Positions 7,382 to 13,526 of a stretch of 16,383 nt of DNA are shown here, piece by piece. The DNA is from Caryophanales bacterium UBA1744. GTDB taxonomy: Bacteria; Bacillota_I; Bacilli_A; RFN20; CAG-826. The first letter of the stretch is position 1, and each line of letters starts with the position of its first letter. Under the pieces are notes generated by a model. That model had not been told where the DNA came from, ran no database searches, and was given only the letters and a program-made list of their open reading frames with translations. A program made the position numbers and the translations under genes. Where the stretch lies: positions 22,357-38,739 of the forward strand of contig DCHU01000017.1 of the NCBI GenBank assembly GCA_002314915.1. Direction: 5' to 3'.

Positions 7382-8566
7382 ATGGATGAGAGAAGCTACA
7401 AATTAGGTTCGAATAGGTCTGCAATCAGAGAATTATTCGAGTTTTCTAAGAAAAGAAAAGCCGAGGTAGGAGAAGAAAATGTTTTCGATTTCTCCATCGG
7501 AAACCCATCTGTTGCTCCACATCCAGCCGTTAACGAGACCATCATCGAACTCCTCAAGACGGAAGACCCTTGCTTTGTCCACGGATACACATCCGCTCAA
7601 GGTGATGCCGAGACAAGAAACGCAATCGCTTTAGATTTAAACAAGAGATTTGGCACATCATACACAGGCGACATGCTCTATATGACATGCGGTGCAGCAG
7701 CATCCCTTGTTATCTCCTTAAGAGCCATAAATGACGGTCCAGAAGATGAGGTTTTAGCGATCGCTCCGTTCTTCCCTGAATATAAATTGTTCGTCGAGAC
7801 ATCGGGCGCTAAATTCAAGGTTGTTCCTGCCGATATGGAATCATTTGAAATTAATTTCAAAGCCTTAGAGGAATGCGTTAACCCAAATACAAAAGCAATC
7901 ATCGTTGACTCCCCAAACAACCCAACAGGCGTCATCTACAGCGAGGAAAGCATCAAGAAACTTGCCTCATTCCTAGAAGCAAAGCAAAAAGAATACGGAC
8001 ACCCTATCTACATCATCTGTGACGAACCATATAGAGAAATCGCATACGATGGAAAAGTCGTACCTCATATACCATCATTCTATGACAACACGATCATCTG
8101 CTACTCCTACTCTAAGAGTTTATCTCTCCCTGGCGAACGTATCGGATACATCCTCGTTCCTCCAAAATGCGTCGAATCAGAAAAACTCTATTTGGCGGTC
8201 TGCGGTGCAGGAAGAATATTCGGTTACGTATGCGCCCCATCCCTTTTCCAGAAGATGGTCGCCAAGTGCACCGGGTTAACTGGAGACATCTCCGAATATC
8301 AGAAGAACAGAGACGCTTTATACAACGGATTAACCGAAATAGGCTACAAATGCGTTTATCCTGCGGGCGCCTTCTACTTATTTGTAAAAGCGCTCGAAGA
8401 CGATGCAATGGCCTTCTCAGAAAGAGCAAAACAATACGATCTCGTCGTTGTGCCGTCAGACGGATTTGGAGTCAAAGGTTATATAAGACTTGCCTACTGC
8501 ACCAAGTACTCAACAATCGTCAACTCGATGCCAAAATTCAAAGCATTGTACGATTCATACAAATAA
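7382..8566 (+). CDS. Pyridoxal-phosphate-dependent aminotransferase, class I/II
   Basis: 394 residues, the usual length for fold-type I aspartate/aromatic-type aminotransferases. Visible landmarks in order: FSIGNP (37-42); the glycine/alanine loop MTCGAAASL (101-109); DSPNNPTGVIY (176-186) with Asn180; CDEPYREIAYDG (213-224) with Asp214, which pairs with the PLP ring nitrogen; SYSKSLSLPGERIGY (242-256) with the Schiff-base Lys245; and Arg369 in GYIRLAYC, the usual substrate-carboxylate binder. The catalytic set is complete. The amino-donor specificity cannot be read from sequence; aspartate, alanine/valine-type or aromatic substrates are all possible. Neighbours give no pathway clue: it is a single-gene unit, divergent from the ATP-grasp operon and closed by its own terminator. 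Confidence 0.92.
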   Translation: MDERSYKLGSNRSAIRELFEFSKKRKAEVGEENVFDFSIGNPSVAPHPAVNETIIELLKTEDPCFVHGYTSAQGDAETRNAIALDLNKRFGTSYTGDMLYMTCGAAASLVISLRAINDGPEDEVLAIAPFFPEYKLFVETSGAKFKVVPADMESFEINFKALEECVNPNTKAIIVDSPNNPTGVIYSEESIKKLASFLEAKQKEYGHPIYIICDEPYREIAYDGKVVPHIPSFYDNTIICYSYSKSLSLPGERIGYILVPPKCVESEKLYLAVCGAGRIFGYVCAPSLFQKMVAKCTGLTGDISEYQKNRDALYNGLTEIGYKCVYPAGAFYLFVKALEDDAMAFSERAKQYDLVVVPSDGFGVKGYIRLAYCTKYSTIVNSMPKFKALYDSYK

Positions 8567-8571
8567 AAAGA

Positions 8572-8597
8572 AAAAGGGCAATGCCCTTTTATTTTTT
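8572..8597. terminator. Bidirectional intrinsic terminator
   Basis: AAAAGGGC (8572-8579) pairs with GCCCTTTT (8583-8590) across a 3-nt loop. The + tail is TTTTATTTTTT; the - tail is TTTTTCTTTTTATTT. It closes the aminotransferase gene, and the stop codon of the convergent gene (8589-8591) overlaps its stem. Confidence 0.88.
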
Positions 8598-9593
8598 GTC
8601 TTCGTTATAGAGGAACGCTTCTTTGATGTTTTTATAAGGTCCAAAGACAACTAAGGTGTCGCCTTCCTGAACAACTGTATCCTTGCCTACGGCAACGTGC
8701 TTGTCTTCTCTCTGGATGAAAGCAACATTGATGTTGTATTCTGTCTTTAAGCCTGACTCAATGAGCGTTTTCCCTTGCATGAACTCAGGGACGCGATTGA
8801 TGATAACTTCCGCCATAGCGTTCGATTTGAAGTTCTCCATGAGGTTGATGATGTTATCGCTCAAGTCCTCTTTATCAAGAACCTTCTCAATCTGGTCTTT
8901 TCCAACTGTGAAGAGATCTTTTATGTTCTGATATGAGCCGAAGATAACAATGATATCTCCAACCGCTAACATGGTGTCTTTCACAACTTCGATTGATCTG
9001 CCTTTTCTGTTGATGGTGACAACATTCATCTTATAAAGCTGTTTGAGTTTGGCTTCAAACACTGTTTTCTCCTTGAGAACATCAGGCATTTGGTTGATCA
9101 GAACCTCGCAAAGCGACTCTTTTCCGTATTCATCAAGCACGGTTATGACGTTCTTGCCCTGCTTTTTTCTCATAGCAGCTTTTGCCATCCTAGCGGTCAC
9201 CTTGTCGATGAGCTTATGGATTGGCGGAATATAAAGGATAACAAGGAGGAGAATGAAGGCTCCAAAGACGCATAATACAGGAATCAATGATTCCTCAACC
9301 GTAGTTGATGGTATTGCGATCATGAAGTTGATGATGAGGGAAACAATGATTACAGAGAATGAATAACCGGTAATCATTGCAACGATTGCAATTCTTCTTC
9401 TCGCTCTGTTGCCAGCGATGACCTCCGACTCCTTAGTGGTAAAACCACAGGATGTTAAAAGAGAGATGGCCTGGAAGAGTGATTTCTCGCCTGTGAGGCC
9501 GGTAATTCTGAACAGGAATGAGAAAATGCTGATCAATATTACGTACAAGATAACCAAGCCTACGATTAAGATTGCGGATAATGTTAATGTCAT
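8589..9593 (-). CDS. Membrane protein with TrkH-like pore segment and tandem RCK_C (TrkA-C) domains
   Basis: 334 residues. Three hydrophobic helices (about 7-29, 66-92, 103-123) are followed by two cytosolic RCK_C domains. These are clear internal repeats: residues about 161-228 (LCEVLINQMPDVL... GDIIVIFGSYQNIKDLF) align with about 259-327 (MAEVIINRVPEFM... GDTLVVFGPYKNIKEAF). Between helices 1 and 2 lies FQAISLLTSCGFTTKESEVI, which resembles the pore-loop/filter segment of TrkH/Ktr-type cation transporters. RCK_C domains regulate K+ channels and antiporters, and in Firmicutes several bind cyclic di-AMP. A role in K+ or cation homeostasis is therefore likely, though only one pore-like segment is present. 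The protein may oligomerise or act as a regulator. The RBS AAAGGAG (9600-9606) is well placed, and the stop codon lies in the terminator stem. Confidence 0.82.
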   Translation of the reverse strand: MTLTLSAILIVGLVILYVILISIFSFLFRITGLTGEKSLFQAISLLTSCGFTTKESEVIAGNRARRRIAIVAMITGYSFSVIIVSLIINFMIAIPSTTVEESLIPVLCVFGAFILLLVILYIPPIHKLIDKVTARMAKAAMRKKQGKNVITVLDEYGKESLCEVLINQMPDVLKEKTVFEAKLKQLYKMNVVTINRKGRSIEVVKDTMLAVGDIIVIFGSYQNIKDLFTVGKDQIEKVLDKEDLSDNIINLMENFKSNAMAEVIINRVPEFMQGKTLIESGLKTEYNINVAFIQREDKHVAVGKDTVVQEGDTLVVFGPYKNIKEAFLYNEDKK

Positions 9594-9615
9594 AGTTCAC
9601 TCCTTTCGCTCCGAT

Positions 9616-9624
9616 ATGATAGCA
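9616..9624 (-). promoter_or_regulatory. Extended -10 promoter element of the RCK_C membrane protein
   Basis: TGCTATCAT on the - strand combines an extended TGn motif with a -10 hexamer matching at five of six positions. It lies 22 nt before the ATG at 9593. There is no convincing -35, as is usual for extended -10 promoters. The inverted repeat ATGAATT/AATTCAT (9644-9650 and 9659-9665) covers the place where a -35 would be. Confidence 0.5.
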
Positions 9625-9643
9625 CGATACACATTCTTTTGTG

Positions 9644-9665
9644 ATGAATTCTTATAGAAATTCAT
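9644..9665. repeat. Inverted repeat upstream of the RCK_C gene
   Basis: ATGAATT (9644-9650) and AATTCAT (9659-9665) are perfect 7-bp arms around 8 nt. The centre is about 35 nt upstream of the extended -10, a position suited to an operator. Confidence 0.4.
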
Positions 9666-9688
9666 TATTTTATCTAAACAAAAGAAAA

Positions 9689-9706
9689 AGGACCGTTTCC
9701 AGTCCT
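9689..9706 (-). terminator. Intrinsic terminator of the AlkD-like gene
   Basis: On the - strand AGGAC pairs with GTCCT around an 8-nt loop, followed by TTTTTCTTTTGTTT. The stop codon at 9705-9707 overlaps the 5' arm. Confidence 0.75.
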
Positions 9707-10382
9707 ATTTTATCTTGAGTGAATTTAGATATTCCTTTTGCTCAGGAGTAATGCGGTAGCTCTCCCTGGCTTTTTGAATTGATTTGTTGTGAACCCAGGT
9801 AGGCAATACCTTCTTTTCTATATATGGAATCGTGGCATCCCACTGTTTTGCCAAAGCGGTCGCATAGAACCACGCGAGCATCATGTTCACGTAATACTCG
9901 TCCGATTTTACCGAAGCCGGTATATCGAGGTATTCTGGCTTGAAATCATCATCCAGATAATGAGACATGAGCATCTCTATTCCAAACCTACATGTATAAA
10001 CATGTTTATCCTTCGACCATCTCTTAATCTCTTTGATTAACTCTGCCTTATGTTTCTTGAAGACCTTAGGGCTTGTTATATCGCATACCGCCCAGTTATC
10101 AACATACGGGAGAAAGTCGTCCATAAGCCTAACGGCCTTAGCATAGTCTTTCTCTTCAGAGATTAATAATCCATGAACCATATTCTCATCGAAGAACTGA
10201 TGAGGCAATTCCCTATAGAATTCAACGTGGTTTGGGTCTTTGTAAAACTCTTTTGCGATCTTGCGTGCATCAGGCACCTTAACGCCCAGGAAAGAGGATG
10301 GATCCACTCCTGGCGTCAGCTTAATCTGGAAGGCTGCATTCTTTTCGTTTTTGAATTCAAGTAATCTTGCTTTGATTTCCAT
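9705..10382 (-). CDS. DNA alkylation repair protein, AlkD-like glycosylase
   Basis: 225 residues, all-helical and close to the usual family length (about 220-240). The C-terminal half is diagnostic: YYVNMMLAWFYATALAKQWD (163-182), then WVHNKSIQKARESYRI (196-211). The AlkD active-site positions appear conserved: Trp97 and Asp101 in DNWAVCD, Arg132 in TCRFGIEM, Trp171 in LAWFYA. Characterised AlkD removes positively charged N3- and N7-alkylated purines without flipping the base. This protein should act in base-excision repair in the cytoplasm. The start follows no recognisable Shine-Dalgarno, and 142 nt separate it from the upstream gene, so it probably has its own promoter; I could not place one securely. 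Methyltransferase or polymerase partners are not present nearby. Confidence 0.88.
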   Translation of the reverse strand: MEIKARLLEFKNEKNAAFQIKLTPGVDPSSFLGVKVPDARKIAKEFYKDPNHVEFYRELPHQFFDENMVHGLLISEEKDYAKAVRLMDDFLPYVDNWAVCDITSPKVFKKHKAELIKEIKRWSKDKHVYTCRFGIEMLMSHYLDDDFKPEYLDIPASVKSDEYYVNMMLAWFYATALAKQWDATIPYIEKKVLPTWVHNKSIQKARESYRITPEQKEYLNSLKIK

Positions 10383-10434
10383 AACAACATATTCATTCGA
10401 TTAATTCTAGATTTCCACAAAAAGGCGATTTCAG

Positions 10435-10466
10435 GCGCAAAAAAGAGAATTAATTGCGCAAAAAAG
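10435..10466. repeat. Direct repeat GCGCAAAAAAG, two copies
   Basis: GCGCAAAAAAG occurs at 10435-10445 and 10456-10466, with starts 21 bp apart, about two helical turns. Both lie upstream of the AlkD-like gene, and the second copy supplies the T-tract of the preceding terminator on the - strand. It could be a binding-site pair or chance A-tract repetition. Confidence 0.35.
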
Positions 10467-10484
10467 CGTGTCCAAAAGCGGACA
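10460..10484 (-). terminator. Probable terminator of the NTF2-like gene
   Basis: TGTCC and GGACA (10480-10484 and 10469-10473 on the + strand) form a 5-bp stem with a 6-nt loop. On the - strand CGC and a run of six T follow. It is short but correctly placed 40 nt after the stop codon. Confidence 0.5.
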
Positions 10485-10524
10485 GCCTTTTCGCTATATA
10501 TTCGACATTAAGTTTTGTTGTCCC

Positions 10525-10911
10525 TTAGAAAGGTCTTGTTGGGGACTGGATCTGCTTGCCGATGCTGAGTTCGCGTCTGAAATCAGGTGCGTTCACATCA
10601 TGAGACCAATACTCATCCATCTCAACAATCTTATCGTCTTTGACTGTGATGAAGCTGACGACGTGTGATGAGCTTGTCTTCTCGACTGGGTAGACCTGAA
10701 CAGCAACTGTGTACTTATCACCCTCGCGGTCGATTCTTTCGATGTGGCCTTCATAGATGCCTGAATACTCACATGTAGCTTGGATGTATTCATCAACTGT
10801 GAACTCCTCGTCGGTGCAACGCCAACGGATGACTGCATTCTCGTTAAAGAATGTCTTGAGCATAGCTCTGTCCTGTTTGATTACGTATTTCCAGAAATCT
10901 CTAATGTCCAT
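10525..10911 (-). CDS. SnoaL/NTF2-like small protein
   Basis: 128 residues from the ATG at 10911. This start is chosen because AAGGAG (10919-10924) sits 7 nt before it; an in-frame ATG at 10932 lies upstream of the RBS and would place the RBS inside the gene. The sequence MDIRDFWKYVIKQDRAMLKT starts the NTF2-like cone fold, followed by the beta-sheet segments YTVAVQVYP, HVVSFITVKDDKIVEMDEYWSHD and APDFRR. The last pattern (DEYW...aPxWR-like) is common in NTF2 family proteins of Firmicutes. The pocket has been recruited for many reactions or for simple ligand binding, so a function cannot be assigned. It is a single-gene unit with a striking dyad over its promoter. Confidence 0.82.
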   Translation of the reverse strand: MDIRDFWKYVIKQDRAMLKTFFNENAVIRWRCTDEEFTVDEYIQATCEYSGIYEGHIERIDREGDKYTVAVQVYPVEKTSSSHVVSFITVKDDKIVEMDEYWSHDVNAPDFRRELSIGKQIQSPTRPF

Positions 10912-10918
10912 AAAAATA

Positions 10919-10924
10919 CTCCTT
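10919..10924 (-). promoter_or_regulatory. Ribosome binding site deciding the NTF2-like start
   Basis: AAGGAG on the - strand, 7 nt upstream of the ATG at 10909-10911. It excludes the longer reading from 10932. Confidence 0.8.
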
Positions 10925-10932
10925 ATGGGCAA

Positions 10933-10962
10933 ATTCTATCATTATCGTTTCGAAAATGATAG
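10933..10962 (-). promoter_or_regulatory. Promoter with 27-bp dyad of the NTF2-like gene
   Basis: A -10-like TAGAAT (10933-10938 on +, read on -) lies 8 nt upstream of the RBS. It overlaps the inner end of an inverted repeat: CTATCATT (10936-10943) with AATGATAG (10955-10962), continued inward after one mismatch by TCG/CGA around TTT. The dyad covers the -10 to -35 interval, and no good -35 is visible. This layout suggests a repressor operator. The remaining bases up to 11073 show no other signal. Confidence 0.5.
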
Positions 10963-11073
10963 TTCTTTTTGAAAATTGTTAAAAATACTTTCTTTGATAC
11001 GAAAAGCAACACTATTTTGCGAGTATTTGAAAATTTCGGCATTTTACCGACTATTGCTAATGAGCAAAAAGAA

Positions 11074-11091
11074 AAGACCCGTTTGGGCCTT
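11074..11091 (-). terminator. Intrinsic terminator of the AraD-like gene
   Basis: On the - strand AAGGCCC pairs with GGGTCTT (one G-T wobble) around AAAC, followed by TTCTTTTT. The stop codon at 11090-11092 is part of the stem. The sequence is nearly the same as that of the terminator at 11874-11892. Confidence 0.85.
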
Positions 11092-11788
11092 ACTTCTTTT
11101 GTCCGTAATAGGCTTTCTTGCCGTGTTTTCGCTTGTAATGCTTATCGAGCAGATACTGGTCTACTCTTTCAACGTTTCTGTTGATGATAATGGTGTTAAT
11201 GGCCATCTTAGAGACTTCTTCAAGGATTATCGAGTTCTCCACCGCCTTTTCAGCGTTCTTGCCCCAGGTAAATGGTCCGTGGTTCTTAACAACTACAGCC
11301 GGGATTGCCTCATAGTCAATGTTAGCGAAAGTCTCGACGATTACCTTGCCGGTATTGAGCTCGTATTCTGACTCGATCTCCTCTTGCGTAAGCGGGCGAG
11401 TGCATGGAACATCCCCGTAGAACGTGTCCGCATGCGTTGTGCCATATGCGTTTATGCTTGTGCCAGCTTGAGCGAATGACGTAGCTGCGCTTGAATGCGT
11501 GTGCACGACACCGCCGATGTTTGGAAAGTGTTTATATAAATATAAATGGGTTGGCAAGTCTGATGATGGTCTAAGATCGCCTTCAACAATGTTGCCGTTA
11601 AGGTCGACGATGACAATGTCATCAACTTTCATCGTTTCATAAGCAACGCCGCTTGGCTTGATTGCAATTACGCCCAATTCTTTATCGAATTCTGATGCAT
11701 TTCCCCAGGTTAATGGCGCTAATCCTGCGTTATGTAGACGCTGATTTGCGTCGAATACTCTTTGTTTGAGTTCTAAATATTTGTTCAT
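11090..11788 (-). CDS. araD: L-ribulose-5-phosphate 4-epimerase (AraD/UlaF/SgbE family)
   Basis: 232 residues, matching E. coli AraD (231) in length. Landmarks: LTWGNASE (26-33); KPSG (44-47); SSDLPTHLYLYK (75-86) with Asp77; VVHTHS (94-99) with metal ligands His96 and His98; HADTFYGDVPC (119-129) with Asp121; VVKNHGPFTWG (166-176) with His170; and the C-terminal DKHYKRKHGKKAYYGQ (215-230) with Tyr228. These correspond to the zinc site and catalytic residues of AraD, which interconverts L-ribulose-5-phosphate and D-xylulose-5-phosphate. The same fold includes UlaF and SgbE (L-ascorbate/L-xylulose routes), which cannot be excluded. No kinase, isomerase or sugar transporter is adjacent. There is no Shine-Dalgarno, and a perfect TATAAT 7 nt before the ATG implies a leaderless message. 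Confidence 0.9.
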   Translation of the reverse strand: MNKYLELKQRVFDANQRLHNAGLAPLTWGNASEFDKELGVIAIKPSGVAYETMKVDDIVIVDLNGNIVEGDLRPSSDLPTHLYLYKHFPNIGGVVHTHSSAATSFAQAGTSINAYGTTHADTFYGDVPCTRPLTQEEIESEYELNTGKVIVETFANIDYEAIPAVVVKNHGPFTWGKNAEKAVENSIILEEVSKMAINTIIINRNVERVDQYLLDKHYKRKHGKKAYYGQKK

Positions 11789-11795
11789 GGCGTCT

Positions 11796-11826
11796 ATTAT
11801 AGACCAATACTTAGTATTTCCACCAA
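11796..11826 (-). promoter_or_regulatory. Promoter of the AraD-like gene, apparently leaderless
   Basis: A perfect -10 TATAAT (11796-11801) ends 7 nt before the ATG. The best -35 is TTGGTG (11821-11826) with a 19-nt spacer. Transcription would start at or within a base of the start codon. Confidence 0.6.
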
Positions 11827-11846
11827 TATCATCATAAAAACGACTA

Positions 11847-11872
11847 TTTAATGCATAATTTGTCGCATTAAA
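11847..11872. repeat. Inverted repeat upstream of the AraD promoter
   Basis: TTTAATGC (11847-11854) and GCATTAAA (11865-11872) are perfect 8-bp arms around 10 nt. It lies about 20 nt upstream of the putative -35 and touches the T-tract of the ABC-F terminator. Operator candidate, or a secondary hairpin behind the terminator. Confidence 0.4.
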
Positions 11873-11873
11873 A

Positions 11874-11892
11874 AAAGACCCTTTGGGCCTTT
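11874..11892 (-). terminator. Intrinsic terminator of the ABC-F gene
   Basis: On the - strand AAAGGCCC pairs with GGGTCTTT (one G-T wobble) around AAA, followed by a T-run of seven or more including the stem end. It starts two bases after the ABC-F stop codon. Confidence 0.88.
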
Positions 11893-11893
11893 C

Positions 11894-13441
11894 TTAAATT
11901 TTGAATTCTTCGAGATTGAGCACTCTAGTTGCTACCCCTCTGTAGAAATCCTCTTCATGGGATACGAGGATGACTGTTCCAGGATAAGCTTGAATCGCTT
12001 CTTTAAGGGATTCCTTTGCGAGAACATCGAGATGGTTGGTAGGCTCATCGAGAATCAATATGTTTGATTTCTGAATGGTGAGTTTGCAGAGTCTTACTTT
12101 AGCGTTCTCTCCACCAGATAAGGCAATCATGTAGGAATCGATGTTGTCCTTCGTGAGAGCGCACGCAGCGAGAGCGCCCATGACCTCACCGATGTTGAGT
12201 GACGGAAATTCGTCATATATCTCATTAAACGCTGTTTTATCCTTGCATTCCTCCTCTTGTTGGAAGTATCCGATCTTAGCGTTTGAACCTGTGATAACCT
12301 CGCCTGAAATAGGCTTGATTAATCCTGTTATCGACTTTAACAAAGTCGTTTTTCCAATGCCGTTAACACCTTTGATAGCGATTTTCTCACCTCTAGTTAT
12401 CTCTAAATTGATAGGTTTTGTAAGGGGGAAAGTGTAGCCGATTACAAGGTCTTTGCAATTGAAGACAATCTTGCTTGTATTGACGTTATCCATTTTGAAG
12501 TTGAAAGTAGGTTTTATCTTCTCGCTGGACTTCTCGATCAGCTCCATTCGATCGAGTCGTTTCTGGAGTGAACTCGCAAGCCCACGTGTGGCTACGCGTG
12601 CCTTGTTACGTGCAATCGTGTCCTCCATACGCGCAATCTCGCGCTGCTGCGCATTATACGCATCTTCAGCCTGACGCTTCTTGATTTCTACGTTTCTTAT
12701 AAAGAAATCGTATCCGCCTTTATATCTATTCATCGTCGCATCTTCAAGGTGATAGACGACGTTAATAACGTCTCTGATAAACGCTTCATCGTGAGAGATT
12801 AATATGAATGAATTGCCGAATTCTAAAAGATAGTTTTTAAGCCATCTGACCTGATATTCATCTAAGAAGTTTGTAGGCTCATCAAGGACTAAAATATTAG
12901 GATTTTGGAGAAGTAGCTTTGCTAAAAGAACTTTGGAACGCTGTCCACCGCTCAATGCCGTGACATCCTTATCAAGGCCGAAATCCGTGACACCGAGGCC
13001 TTTTGCGACTTCTTCAATCTTTACGTCAATGAGATAGAAACCAGACTGTTCGAGGTAAGAACCAATCTCACCAGCATCCTGCATTATCTTGTCGAGTTCA
13101 TCCCCTTCAACTTCGCCCATTTTCATATAAGCTTCATTCATCTCAGCTTCCAAGGCATACATATCTTCAAATGCTTCTTGAAGCACCTCTCTAATCGTCT
13201 TGCCTTCGCTCAATGTCGTGTATTGGTCTAAATATCCGACTTTAGAACGTTTGGCCCATTCGATTGTGCCTTCGTCTGGCGTCAGCTGTTTTAGGATGAT
13301 TTTAAGGAACGTCGATTTGCCTTCGCCGTTAGGACCGATGAGTCCGATATGTTCTCCTTCATTCAATGCAAAAGACACATTCTTAAGAATGGTTCTTCCA
13401 CCGAAACTGTGAGATACGTTCTTTACTGTGAGAATTGACAT
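11894..13441 (-). CDS. ABC-F family ATPase (ribosome-associated)
   Basis: 515 residues with two ABC domains on one chain and no membrane segment, the ABC-F layout. Domain 1: Walker A GPNGEGKST (36-44), signature LSGGQ (163-167), Walker B ILVLDEP (183-189), switch His217. Domain 2: Walker A GVNGIGKTT (358-366), signature LSGGE (441-445), Walker B ILILDEP (461-467), His495. The charged linker between them (about 245-315, rich in Arg/Lys/Glu with QQREIARMEDTIARNKARV) is the P-site tRNA interaction motif that reaches into the ribosome. Such proteins relieve stalled ribosomes or protect them from antibiotics. Overall features (GGRTILKNVSF, moderate linker) look closer to the housekeeping YkpA/YbiT type than to resistance factors, but subfamily is not certain. 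RBS AGGAGG (13448-13453) lies 6 nt before the ATG. Confidence 0.93.
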   Translation of the reverse strand: MSILTVKNVSHSFGGRTILKNVSFALNEGEHIGLIGPNGEGKSTFLKIILKQLTPDEGTIEWAKRSKVGYLDQYTTLSEGKTIREVLQEAFEDMYALEAEMNEAYMKMGEVEGDELDKIMQDAGEIGSYLEQSGFYLIDVKIEEVAKGLGVTDFGLDKDVTALSGGQRSKVLLAKLLLQNPNILVLDEPTNFLDEYQVRWLKNYLLEFGNSFILISHDEAFIRDVINVVYHLEDATMNRYKGGYDFFIRNVEIKKRQAEDAYNAQQREIARMEDTIARNKARVATRGLASSLQKRLDRMELIEKSSEKIKPTFNFKMDNVNTSKIVFNCKDLVIGYTFPLTKPINLEITRGEKIAIKGVNGIGKTTLLKSITGLIKPISGEVITGSNAKIGYFQQEEECKDKTAFNEIYDEFPSLNIGEVMGALAACALTKDNIDSYMIALSGGENAKVRLCKLTIQKSNILILDEPTNHLDVLAKESLKEAIQAYPGTVILVSHEEDFYRGVATRVLNLEEFKI

Positions 13442-13465
13442 AGCGTTCCTCCTGACACGGCGTAT

Positions 13466-13493
13466 ATATTACTAAATGTCTCACAATTTACAA
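13466..13493 (-). promoter_or_regulatory. Candidate promoter of the ABC-F gene
   Basis: TTGTAA (13488-13493) and TAATAT (13466-13471) are 16 nt apart on the - strand, each matching four consensus positions. The start codon lies 24 nt downstream, with AGGAGG between. The 5' leader would be too short for an attenuator of the kind found before resistance ABC-F genes. Confidence 0.4.
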
Positions 13494-13506
13494 AGTAAAA
13501 ATAAAA

Positions 13507-13526
13507 GGCCTAGGTTTTCCTAAGCC
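13507..13526 (-). terminator. Intrinsic terminator of the acyltransferase gene
   Basis: On the - strand GGCTTAGG pairs with CCTAGGCC (one T-G wobble) around AAAA, followed by TTTTATTTTTAC. The stop codon 13520-13522 is inside the stem. Confidence 0.85.

Noticed and set aside
8167..8610. 147-codon + strand open frame in another frame over the aminotransferase
   Set aside because: Arg-rich composition with no domain. It lies almost entirely inside a fully supported enzyme gene and reads through the terminator.
10912..10932. Longer start of the NTF2-like protein at 10932
   Set aside because: AAGGAG at 10919-10924 lies downstream of that ATG and correctly serves the ATG at 10911.
10936..10975. 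The 27-bp dyad with the following T-rich stretch as a + strand terminator
   Set aside because: No + strand gene lies upstream of it, and it sits exactly on the promoter of a - strand gene, so an operator reading fits better.
10976..11371. 131-codon + strand open frame running into the AraD gene
   Set aside because: It crosses the AraD terminator and is antisense to conserved AraD residues. Its hydrophobic stretch is a by-product of the antisense reading.
11894..13441. ABC-F gene as an antibiotic-resistance determinant with attenuator leader
   Set aside because: The predicted leader is only about 20 nt, with no leader peptide or alternate hairpins, and the protein looks closer to housekeeping ABC-F members.
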